NCBI GenBank assembly: GCA_947570625.1 | Contig: CANOUP010000001.1 | Location: 1 to 64,000, forward strand | Direction of reading: 5' to 3' | Origin: an uncultured Clostridia bacterium | GTDB taxonomy: Bacteria > Bacillota > Clostridia > Christensenellales > Borkfalkiaceae | DNA length: 64,000 nt | In this document: piece by piece, positions 8,430-16,844 of the stretch | Layout: the number at the start of each line of letters is the position of its first letter | Position numbering within the stretch: the first letter of the stretch is position 1 | Translations under genes and position numbers: made by a program | The notes under the pieces: generated by a model | Databases searched by the model: none | What the model was told of the DNA's origin: nothing | The model's input: only the letters and a program-made list of their open reading frames with translations

Positions 8430-10324
8430 TATCTTATCCCCTTAATTACGCAAAACATATCGTTTAAAGCCGTTTTTGCTGCTGCGGCTCTTTCCTGCTC
8501 GAATGCGGAAAGCTTTTTCTTCCCGCGTCTTACTTCCTCGTTAAACGGGTTTGACCAATTCGTTACCCAGCTTCCGTTTTCAAAATACCCCCAGTCGCCC
8601 CTGCCTGCGTTTACCGAAACCTTAGCTACGGCGTACAGATTCTTGCCTTGCGAAATTTCATCGTTCTTGGCAAAATCCGCGCCGAAAGCCGTTTCGACCG
8701 CTACGGGGAATGTCGTGGTTTTTGCAATGTATTTCTGTCCTTCGGTTGCAACCCAACTGATAAAGTTCCAAGCGGACTGATATTTTTCGGGGTCGGAGCA
8801 GGCGGGGATAGCAAGAGCCTGACAAATGCTTGCCGAAGTGCTGCTGCCGATTATCGGCGTGCCGTCCACCTTCTTTATATCGCCGGTGTACACCTCGCCG
8901 TCATAAGTCTCGCCTATAACCTTTAAGTGCTCGTTCTTGAAATCGTTCGCATCGTTTCCCGAATAATACACGCTTCCGCCCTCGTATTCGCGATACGTTT
9001 CGGGTAAGCAGATATTGAAGTCGGGGTTTGACATTCTGTTTTCCTCAAATTCGCTGCCCCTTGTCATTGCAAGCTCGCCGTTGTTAAACCAAATCTTGGC
9101 TTTGCCCGTATCGGGGTCCGCTACTCCGTAACCCTTGTAAGTTTTACCGCCGCGCTCGTCGACTACCGTATCCGTAGCCACTTGCAGCGAAACGTACTCC
9201 TTTATGGCGTTATACTGCGACTCTATGGCGTAAACCCCGTCCATAGTTGCGATATCGGTTTGATTGACCTTATCCTCGTAGCGCACTATTTCACCGGCGG
9301 CATAGGTTGCGCCGTTTATAACCGTGCCGTTCTTTGTTACTATATAATTAGCGCTTGTGTCGAGAAGCGTAAAATCGTATTCCCTGCCGTTATAGCCCAT
9401 AACGTCGCCGCCCACCGACCAGCCGTAATTAAACCAATATTCAGAAACAAAGCCGTATTTGGTCGGAGATTTCGTACCCGTTGCCGAACCGTCGTTATGC
9501 TCGGGCGAAAAATATTTCAAAATATTTCTCTGTTCTTCCCAATTCATACCTATACAGTTATTGAACACCTTGTAAACGTCGTTACCTAAAAGGTTTTTGG
9601 ACTTTTTCATGCCTGCAACGGGCTCTTCTTTATACTCCGCATAACCGTGGGGTTTGAGATTTGCGCCGTTATCCGCGTTATATTTGTCAAGTTCTTCTTC
9701 GGGTACGGATATGATATTGATGCCCTGCGACTTAAAAATTTTCTCGTTGTACCAGTTAAAATGCGCGTTGGAAGATACGGGTACGGCAAGAAGGTTTTGC
9801 CCCGCGCCTATAACGTGCTTGGGCTGGCCGGCGCCCTTCTTTGCGTCCGGATTGCGAGTCATACGCCACCAGTCCATAACGCTGTCGGAAATGGTATTGT
9901 TTTTAAAATCATCGTCATTTTTCGCATATTTTTCGAGACTGAGCATATATCCGTCGGGACATTTGCGGCCATCGGCTTTATATGCAAAGTTTACGAACGT
10001 ATTCGAAATACTGTCGGTAACCATTACGACGTTATACGCCTCATCTTTGCTTTTTGTAAACGTGTTGGGGCTCGTTTTCGTACCTAATTCTACGTTAACA
10101 TAAGTATTGTCGGTTTCATAACCGGCGCCGTCGTTATAAGCGCCGACAAGTTCCAGCCAAGCGGCCTCGGATTTAGAATTATTGCCGCAAAGGAAGGATA
10201 TCTGCGTCCTATCGCCGACCGGCTTATCGCCTGCCGGAGTTTTGCTGTCGCCGCAGCCCGCAACCGAAACGGCGGTAACCGCAGTCAGGCAAGCCGCTAA
10301 AACAACCGATAATTTTTTCTTCAT
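8429..10324 (-). CDS. ABC transporter extracellular solute-binding lipoprotein
   Basis: A 631-residue lipoprotein, longer than the usual 420-550 of family 1 binding proteins. The signal peptide is KKKLSVVLAACLTAV with lipobox SVAGC. AAGGTG before the ATG at 10324 favours this start over a GTG nine bases upstream. Typical family traits include the C-terminal block QALAIPACSDPEKYQSAWNF followed by FISWVATEGQKY. It captures an oligosaccharide outside the membrane and feeds the two permeases encoded directly after it. The ligand cannot be read from sequence; the large size fits longer oligosaccharides (inference). Confidence 0.92.
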   Translation of the reverse strand: MKKKLSVVLAACLTAVTAVSVAGCGDSKTPAGDKPVGDRTQISFLCGNNSKSEAAWLELVGAYNDGAGYETDNTYVNVELGTKTSPNTFTKSKDEAYNVVMVTDSISNTFVNFAYKADGRKCPDGYMLSLEKYAKNDDDFKNNTISDSVMDWWRMTRNPDAKKGAGQPKHVIGAGQNLLAVPVSSNAHFNWYNEKIFKSQGINIISVPEEELDKYNADNGANLKPHGYAEYKEEPVAGMKKSKNLLGNDVYKVFNNCIGMNWEEQRNILKYFSPEHNDGSATGTKSPTKYGFVSEYWFNYGWSVGGDVMGYNGREYDFTLLDTSANYIVTKNGTVINGATYAAGEIVRYEDKVNQTDIATMDGVYAIESQYNAIKEYVSLQVATDTVVDERGGKTYKGYGVADPDTGKAKIWFNNGELAMTRGSEFEENRMSNPDFNICLPETYREYEGGSVYYSGNDANDFKNEHLKVIGETYDGEVYTGDIKKVDGTPIIGSSTSASICQALAIPACSDPEKYQSAWNFISWVATEGQKYIAKTTTFPVAVETAFGADFAKNDEISQGKNLYAVAKVSVNAGRGDWGYFENGSWVTNWSNPFNEEVRRGKKKLSAFEQERAAAAKTALNDMFCVIKGIR

Positions 10325-10357
10325 AATTTTCACCTTATACCGTTTTTTATATTTAAA

Positions 10358-12307
10358 TTAATCTATTACGATTTTATTTTTTAGAAGTATATTCTCCGAG
10401 CTTGCACCGACGAGAATTTCGAAAACGCCGCCGTGTACCGTCCAACAATCTTTGGCAACCGAGTAATAAGCAAATGCCGACCTGTCGAGTGTTATTTCAA
10501 CGCGCGTTTTATTACGGGCTTTAACAAATACCTTTTTAAAAGCTTTAAGCTCCTTATAAGGGCGGTAAACCTCCCTCGTTATTTCGCGCACGTAGACCTG
10601 AGCGACTTCCTTACCGTCTATATCCGATAAATTTTCTATGTCGAAGCACAGCTTTACGTCATTTCCGCACTTTTCGACCGAAAGATTACAGTAAGAAAAC
10701 TGCGAATAGGAAAGTCCGAAGCCGAACGGAAACAGTACGGGCACGCCGAAGGTATCGAAATAGCGATATCCCACGTTCAGCCCCTCGCTGTAAAGCATTA
10801 CGGCTTCGTCCGAATAAGCGTTTTCCGCAGGAACGTCCTCCAAAGCAAGCGGGAAAGTTTCGGTAAGTTTTCCGCTCGGGTTTACTTTGCCCGTCAAAAC
10901 CCTTGCAACCGCCTTGTTTACGTATTCTCCGCCGTAGCCCGCCCAGACAACCGCGTCAACTTCGTCTATCCAGCCGCTCATATCCACAGCCGCGCCGGCA
11001 TAGACGACGACTATTATTTTTTCGCTTGCCTCCGCGAGAGAAACAATCGCAAGCTCCTCTTCCTTTGAAAGCTTTATCTGCTGTCTGTCCGCGCTCTCGT
11101 ATTCGCACGTGTTGGGATTGCCTACGCATATTACCGTACAGTCGGCTTTCGCCGCCTCGGCTACCGCGTTTTTGAGATTGCTCAGATTTGCCTGATGCCC
11201 CGTCGCTTCCCACACGCTGTCGGTGTAATACGCATCCGCACCCTCGTTTACAAGCGCCGTTGCGAGAGGCTCGAATTCCTGCTCGGGGTAGACGTTGGAC
11301 GAACCGCCGCCGAAATAATAATTTTTCGCCGCCGCGCCCGTAACAACCGTTTTCCCGCCTTTAATCGGAAGCACTCCGTCGTTCTTTAACAGAGTTATGC
11401 CCTCTTCTTCTATTTCGAGGGCGACCGCCCTGCGCTGTTCGAGAGTCATATCCGATTTGCGGAGCTTACTCTCACTTTCACACCTTTCGGCAAGGGCAAT
11501 TACGCGCGCCGCGCTTTCGTCAAGCTTTGCCGCATCCAATTTATCGGCTTTATCGAGCATTTGCTTTTGATGTTCCGCATTGTACGGCATCTCCCAGTCA
11601 AGCCCTGCGTTCAGGCTCGCCTCGCTGTCCTTAACCGCTTCCCAGTCCGACATAATCATTCCGTCAAAGCCGAACTCCTCTCTCAATAAGGAATAAAGCT
11701 TTTTATGCTCGGACATCCTTACTCCGTTTACGAGATTGTAAGCGGACATAACCGTCCAGGGCTTTGCTTTGCAGGCGATTTCAAAAGGCTTAATATAAAT
11801 TTCCCTCAGCGTTCTTTCGTCCACCTCGGAGCTTATCCAATGCCGCGACCTTTCGCAGTTGTTCGCACAATAGTGTTTGAGCGCGCATCCCACGTGCATG
11901 CTTTGCACGCCTTCTATGTACTCTTTTGCAAACTCGCCCGCAATCAGCGGGTCCTCGGAAAGATATTCGAAATTTCTGCCGCAGGTGGGCAGTCTTTTTA
12001 TGTTCACGCCCGGCGCAAGCAGTATATCGACCTTCTGTTCTATACAGTCGTTGCCGAGACTTTTGCCCATTTTATAAGCAAGCGCCGTATCCCAGGTTTG
12101 CGAAAGCATCTGAAACGAGGGATAAGCCACGGATTTTATACAATCGTGCTGTTCCGTCGTAGTTCTGTCAATAGGTTGACGAAGCCCTACGGGACCGTCT
12201 GAGACGACGAATTTGTATATTGCCCCGTCCAAGTCGTAATTAGTCCAGAAGTCCGCGCCCATTACAAGCTTTACCTTCTGCTTCGCCGTCAGTTTTTTTA
12301 TATCCAT
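10358..12307 (-). CDS. Beta-glucosidase-type glycoside hydrolase family 3
   Basis: A 649-residue cytoplasmic GH3 enzyme (no signal peptide). The N-terminal barrel has KHYCANN and the nucleophile motif GMIMSDWEA (D221), followed by AGLDWEMP. The alpha/beta sandwich domain follows (ITLLKNDGVLPI, PNTCEYESADR), and a fibronectin-III-like domain ends the protein (GFGLSYSQFSY; VAQVYVRE). There is no PA14 insert, so it is shorter than the 750-850 residue members. It would trim beta-linked glucose, xylose or similar from imported oligosaccharides. It sits just upstream of the transporter genes, with a strong hairpin before it. Confidence 0.93.
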   Translation of the reverse strand: MDIKKLTAKQKVKLVMGADFWTNYDLDGAIYKFVVSDGPVGLRQPIDRTTTEQHDCIKSVAYPSFQMLSQTWDTALAYKMGKSLGNDCIEQKVDILLAPGVNIKRLPTCGRNFEYLSEDPLIAGEFAKEYIEGVQSMHVGCALKHYCANNCERSRHWISSEVDERTLREIYIKPFEIACKAKPWTVMSAYNLVNGVRMSEHKKLYSLLREEFGFDGMIMSDWEAVKDSEASLNAGLDWEMPYNAEHQKQMLDKADKLDAAKLDESAARVIALAERCESESKLRKSDMTLEQRRAVALEIEEEGITLLKNDGVLPIKGGKTVVTGAAAKNYYFGGGSSNVYPEQEFEPLATALVNEGADAYYTDSVWEATGHQANLSNLKNAVAEAAKADCTVICVGNPNTCEYESADRQQIKLSKEEELAIVSLAEASEKIIVVVYAGAAVDMSGWIDEVDAVVWAGYGGEYVNKAVARVLTGKVNPSGKLTETFPLALEDVPAENAYSDEAVMLYSEGLNVGYRYFDTFGVPVLFPFGFGLSYSQFSYCNLSVEKCGNDVKLCFDIENLSDIDGKEVAQVYVREITREVYRPYKELKAFKKVFVKARNKTRVEITLDRSAFAYYSVAKDCWTVHGGVFEILVGASSENILLKNKIVID

Positions 12308-12326
12308 TTCTTTTCCTTTTTTCGTC

Positions 12327-12350
12327 TGCGCGGGGAATATTCCCCGCGCA
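12327..12350. other. Intercistronic hairpin, perfect palindrome
   Basis: A 24-base perfect inverted repeat (TGCGCGGGGAAT and its complement) lies between the 1106-residue lipoprotein gene and the GH3 gene. It has no T-run on the minus strand, so it is not a classic terminator. It could set the ratio of upstream to downstream mRNA by blocking 3' exonucleases (inference). Confidence 0.6.
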
Positions 12351-12372
12351 ACGATTTATTTTTTCAAGTTCT

Positions 12373-15300
12373 TTATTCAGCGGTATCGGGTTGATTGGGA
12401 AGCTTGCCTTTATAAGTATCCGCATTCTCCATTACAAACGACACTTTGTTGTAATCCGTAATCGCAGCGTCTTCGCCTTTATTCGGCACACCGGTTGCAG
12501 CAACGCCTACTTCGCATTTAACGTCCGCATATTTTTCGGCAAAGGTTCTGCTGCCGATATAATCGTCGCCGAGGAATACGTGAACAACGTTTTTGACCCT
12601 TAAAAGCGTGAGCTTTAAAGTACCCGCCTCTATTGCGGCAAGATATTCTTCCGCCTTTGCGCACGCCGGGTGAGTTGTGTTACCTTCAACGGTTTCCTTT
12701 AAGAAAATCAAATCCTGCCAGCCGGAGCCTTCTGCTTTATTCGAGTTCCATAAAGGGTCGTCGGCGAACTGCACTTTTTTAGAGCCTTCAAGGCGGACGT
12801 AAACCAAATCGTTCATTCCGTCGCCTACGAAGCGTACGACTACGCCCTGATTACTGTTCAGCATATCTTTATTTAAAACAATGCTTGCGGCTACGTCGTC
12901 GTAAGTTTCTTTAGTTACGAATTCTCCGCAGTCGTTGGTAAAGCCTATGACAGCAGTTGTTTCATTATTCGCTTGCGAGAAGTCGAACTTGCCCCAGGGA
13001 GTAAGCGTATTGAACGTATCCGCTTCAAGCGCGATTGCAGTAGTGTATTCAGCGTTTTTGCCAACCGTTATTTCCGCAGTCAGATATCCCGCTATCTTTA
13101 CCGTCCATACTGCGGCGGGGATTTCGATAACCGAAAGCATAAGCACACCGTTCTTATCGGTAAGCGTTGCCGTTACGTCGTCCAACCCGCCCGATGAAAG
13201 CGTGACTTGCGTTCCCGCCGTCAAAGCGTTGCCGCTTACACCGTACTTTTTGCCCGTTATTTGCGCATCGATACTGCCGCTTACGATTTCTTCAAAAGTC
13301 GCCGCAACGGTCGTGTCGCCCATTACCGCAAAGGTATATTGCATACCTTTGATTTGAGAAGTAACGTCCGTGCCGTTAACGGTAAGCGTGCCGAGTTTAT
13401 ATCCGGTTGCGGGAGTTACGGTTATCGTTACGGTATCGCCCAAGCCGATTGTTTGGGGAGCAATCGCAATTGTTCCGTTTGCGTCGGACGGCGTTTCGTT
13501 CGTTATCTCAACCGTAGGTACGGAAACGTTTTCGGAAATTTCATATTTCCACTTAGAGCCCACTACCGCGTCGTACGAGAACAAGCCGAAGCCCATTTTA
13601 CTGTTTTCGTATTTATCGGGCAAATCCGCTCTGCCTTTGAACTCGCCGTCGAGATAAACGAACAGTGACTTGCCAGAGCGAAGAACTTTAAGCTCTATTC
13701 CGGTTTCGGAATTGTATTTTTGAACCTCCGCATCCGTTACGTTTCTGAATTCCACCCATTCCTTTTCAAAAACCGTTCTCAATCCAATCGACGCATCGTT
13801 ATTATCCGAAAACAGTTCGGGTCTGAATTGAAGGCGGGCGTCCCCGTCTACGTTTATGTTAAGTATTGCCGCTTTTCCGTCTTCGAACCGCAATATAACG
13901 CCCTGCTGTTTACCGCCGTTCGTGGTAAAACCGCCTTTGATTATTACGGAAACGGAAGCGTTTGTAAACAAGCATTCCTTTGTGACTGCGTTTAACGATG
14001 CTCCGGGACCTTCCCATTCTATATAAGGTTCATTATCGTTTACGTGCACCAAACCGTGTCCGCTGTGATCCCAGCGTACTATTTCAAACGCGTCGTATTC
14101 GAGCACAATTTCGGTGAGATTTTCGTCGATTACTATTTCCTTTGAAATATAACCGTCAACGCTTACCGTATATCTGCCTTTTATAACTTCGCCCGTTATT
14201 TTTCCATTCGTAACCGTATACTCCGTTCCGCCGAGCGCAACCTTTGTTCCGTCCGCAAGCGCAGCCGTCGCGCCGAGCTTTTTACCCTTTACCGAAATGT
14301 TGATATTGATAGGCTCTTCCTGTACAAACGCCGCCGCAACGTTGATTGACGCTCTGTTTGCGACAATCGTAAGTTTGCCTGCCTTAACGTCGTTATATCT
14401 GTCCTCGCCGTCTACGGTAAGCGAATCAAGCTTATATCCTTCGGGCGCGTCAAACGTCAGCTCGATTTCTTCGCCGAACGAGTATTTATCCTTTTGAGGA
14501 TTTGCGGTAACGGTGCAATCCGCGCCTTCGGGCTTGGTTACGTCTATATCGAGCACGCTTTCGAGCGCGGGAATCGATTTTGTAATTTCGTAAGTAAACT
14601 TTGCGTTGCTTGCCGCATTGAATGCAAAGTAAGCAACCTGTACGGGTTTATCGGCGTAGCCGTCGGGGAGAGCGTATTCGCAGATATACTTGCCGCCGAA
14701 CATAACGGTCAATTTACCGTCATTTACTACGGTAGTAAGTCTTACTCCTTCCTCCGATTTAATGCCCTGCGTATCTGCTGCGGACAGCTGATAAACAGGC
14801 AATTCGCCGTACTGCGTTCCCGTTACGTCTTCGCCGAAAAGGCAGTTTTCTTTGGGGAAGAAATCCCATGCTTCGGCGGTGAACTGTATGTTGCCTAAGC
14901 CGCCTTTTTCGTTTGAGGAGTCGCCGTTATGATAGCGTACGACCATATGCTTGCCGTCGGAGAATTTGAGAATTATTCCCTGCGTACGCCAATTATGGGT
15001 ACTGTTATTGTAATTGACGTCGAAGCTTGCCGAAACCCCGTTATAGCTGTCCTTGGTAATAACGTTTAGAGTCTGGTCGCCCGTGTGCTCTCTGAAAAGT
15101 ATATAGGGATCAGCATCGTTTACATGCGTCAAATCGTGCGAAGCCGAATCCCAGCCCGCAAACAAACCGAACACCTCATAGTTTAAGGTTATACCGTTAG
15201 CTCCGCCTATCGTTGCTTCTTCGCCTTCTTCTTCAAGAAGTATCTCGTATTTTTTCGTTTCGTAGCCCGATTTTGAAATAGTAAGCTCGTAGCTTTCACC

Positions 15301-15693
15301 TACGGGCACGTTTTCGATTGTATAAACGTATTTGCCGTCCTTAACGCTGCCCTCAACGTCCGCGTCCGCGTCTATTTCAACCTTTACACCCTCGGCGGAA
15401 ACATACTCGCCTGACTTATAAAGTCTTACCGAACCGCTAACGCTGCCGTATTTAATCTCGGCTTGCTGTTCGGTAGCTCCGCATTCGCACTCGCCTGCGA
15501 CGAACTCGTGTTCTTTTCTCGTGCTTTCGTCGGGCGTGTTGTCGTCGGGGCAAACCATTACGTGTGTGTCGCCGTCGTTTTTAAGCTGCGTATAGCTGTG
15601 CTCGTGTTTGTTACACCCCGCAGCGCCCGCCGCCACTCCGCAGGTGAGCGACAAAACCGCAAAGGGAATTGCCCATTTAAATTTTTTGTTCAT
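12373..15693 (-). CDS. Large modular surface lipoprotein, three repeats of binding-type domains
   Basis: A 1106-residue lipoprotein (lipobox GAAGC, Cys27; GGAG before the ATG). After a short Cys/His stretch it shows about three copies of a unit. Each copy has a carboxypeptidase-regulatory/PEGA-like beta domain (VPVGESYELTISKSGYETKKY), then a ~200-residue laminin-G-like sandwich. Two of the three sandwiches begin with near-identical blocks (GWDSASHDLTHVNDADPYI; RWDHSGHGLVHVNDNEPYI). InlB-type repeats (APEGYKLDSLTVDG; PATGYKLGTLTVNG) link the units. No catalytic motif seen. Its place among exported glycosidases suggests glycan binding at the cell surface; this is inference. Confidence 0.8.
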   Translation of the reverse strand: MNKKFKWAIPFAVLSLTCGVAAGAAGCNKHEHSYTQLKNDGDTHVMVCPDDNTPDESTRKEHEFVAGECECGATEQQAEIKYGSVSGSVRLYKSGEYVSAEGVKVEIDADADVEGSVKDGKYVYTIENVPVGESYELTISKSGYETKKYEILLEEEGEEATIGGANGITLNYEVFGLFAGWDSASHDLTHVNDADPYILFREHTGDQTLNVITKDSYNGVSASFDVNYNNSTHNWRTQGIILKFSDGKHMVVRYHNGDSSNEKGGLGNIQFTAEAWDFFPKENCLFGEDVTGTQYGELPVYQLSAADTQGIKSEEGVRLTTVVNDGKLTVMFGGKYICEYALPDGYADKPVQVAYFAFNAASNAKFTYEITKSIPALESVLDIDVTKPEGADCTVTANPQKDKYSFGEEIELTFDAPEGYKLDSLTVDGEDRYNDVKAGKLTIVANRASINVAAAFVQEEPININISVKGKKLGATAALADGTKVALGGTEYTVTNGKITGEVIKGRYTVSVDGYISKEIVIDENLTEIVLEYDAFEIVRWDHSGHGLVHVNDNEPYIEWEGPGASLNAVTKECLFTNASVSVIIKGGFTTNGGKQQGVILRFEDGKAAILNINVDGDARLQFRPELFSDNNDASIGLRTVFEKEWVEFRNVTDAEVQKYNSETGIELKVLRSGKSLFVYLDGEFKGRADLPDKYENSKMGFGLFSYDAVVGSKWKYEISENVSVPTVEITNETPSDANGTIAIAPQTIGLGDTVTITVTPATGYKLGTLTVNGTDVTSQIKGMQYTFAVMGDTTVAATFEEIVSGSIDAQITGKKYGVSGNALTAGTQVTLSSGGLDDVTATLTDKNGVLMLSVIEIPAAVWTVKIAGYLTAEITVGKNAEYTTAIALEADTFNTLTPWGKFDFSQANNETTAVIGFTNDCGEFVTKETYDDVAASIVLNKDMLNSNQGVVVRFVGDGMNDLVYVRLEGSKKVQFADDPLWNSNKAEGSGWQDLIFLKETVEGNTTHPACAKAEEYLAAIEAGTLKLTLLRVKNVVHVFLGDDYIGSRTFAEKYADVKCEVGVAATGVPNKGEDAAITDYNKVSFVMENADTYKGKLPNQPDTAE

Positions 15694-15733
15694 GCTTTTC
15701 TCCTTATCTTTTTGATTTTTTATCTTAAAATAT

Positions 15734-15748
15734 CCGTAAAATTTACGG
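15734..15748. other. Small intercistronic inverted repeat
   Basis: CCGTAAA-A-TTTACGG lies between the CBM9-like and 1106-residue lipoprotein genes. It is a 7-bp stem or a dyad; there is no clear T-run, so it may be a weak RNA hairpin or a protein site. Confidence 0.35.
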
Positions 15749-15753
15749 TGTTT

Positions 15754-16833
15754 TTATTCGAATCCGAATTCCACGTCAATAGTCAACTTGCCTTCGGGGT
15801 CCTTTACGTCGAACTCGTAATAGCCGCCCGTTTCCCTGAGCTTTGCCGTATAATCTTCGCCGTTTACCGTTATACTCTTAACGATTGCGCCGTTGCGGGG
15901 TTTTACCGTAAACGTCGTTGTGCCCCAGCCAAATATTTTATCCGAGCCGCTTTTCGCCACCACAGTGCCCTTGCCTTCGCCGCTGTAATTTACCGCGTAA
16001 TCATACTGCATAAGCCCGCCTTTATCGAAGCGGAAATACGTGTCGGGCGCGAGCCAGCCGATACCCGGCAGCACCTTTTCCGACCAGCGCGACCAAATAC
16101 GAGTTTCGGTTATTTTGTCAGATACGTCCTCGCCCTCGTATTTAAGCGAGAAGATGTGTACGGGGTCGATTCCCACTTTCAGTTCGGAAGGGTCGGAAAC
16201 GTCCCAGCCCGCAAGCTCCAAAAACGCCCACGGAATAAAGCTTTCTATCGTGTAGCCCGTACAATCGGGAGTATTTACCTTTCCGCCTATCTGCTGCGCG
16301 GCCGTAAGCGGCATTTTGTCCCATGTGGTGTGTATGTCGAACCCGCTCGACTGGTCGGGAGCGACGCGCATATTATTTACCGACCCGTCCGCCTGCACGT
16401 CGTATTCGATAGTCTTATGCCTGCCCTCTTCGCCGTAACCCACGGGACCTATATACATTTCCAGACAGCTGTTGGTCCAGGAGCCTCTGTCGGGGTTGAC
16501 CCAGATGTTGGAACCTGTTTCCTCTACCTTCCCGCCGATAAAAATACCCTTTTCGCCGACGAAAGACGCAAACTCTATCTTCGCGCTCTGCGTGGCGTTA
16601 GGTTTGTCTTCGGCGTACAGCCAACGCACGTTTTTCCACTTTTCTTCGTCAAATTTGCCGTCGATATTCATCCCCTCGTCGCAGTCGGGTCTTATAACGT
16701 TAGCGCTGTTGTCGAAGGTGTAAGGGTTGGGGTCGGGGATTATATTGATTTTCTCACCCGAGCAACCCGCAAATGCAGCGGAAATCGTTATTGCGCATAT
16801 TGCGGCCGCACCGCATTTAATCAGCTTTTTCAT
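15754..16833 (-). CDS. Surface lipoprotein with CBM9-like carbohydrate-binding domain
   Basis: A 359-residue lipoprotein with lipobox AFAGC (Cys24) and AAGGAGG before the ATG. The core resembles the family 9 carbohydrate-binding sandwich: MNIDGKFDEEKWKN at the start, GIFIGGKVEETGSNIW, then TNSCLEMYIGP and a late GYTIESFIPWAFLEL block, a layout I know from CBM9 domains of xylanases and exported binding proteins. The C-terminal ~80 residues look like one InlB-type repeat (GAIVKSITVNGEDYTAKL). It probably holds a plant polysaccharide or its reducing ends near the enzymes encoded beside it. Confidence 0.82.
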   Translation of the reverse strand: MKKLIKCGAAAICAITISAAFAGCSGEKINIIPDPNPYTFDNSANVIRPDCDEGMNIDGKFDEEKWKNVRWLYAEDKPNATQSAKIEFASFVGEKGIFIGGKVEETGSNIWVNPDRGSWTNSCLEMYIGPVGYGEEGRHKTIEYDVQADGSVNNMRVAPDQSSGFDIHTTWDKMPLTAAQQIGGKVNTPDCTGYTIESFIPWAFLELAGWDVSDPSELKVGIDPVHIFSLKYEGEDVSDKITETRIWSRWSEKVLPGIGWLAPDTYFRFDKGGLMQYDYAVNYSGEGKGTVVAKSGSDKIFGWGTTTFTVKPRNGAIVKSITVNGEDYTAKLRETGGYYEFDVKDPEGKLTIDVEFGFE

Positions 16834-16844
16834 AACTTTCCTCC

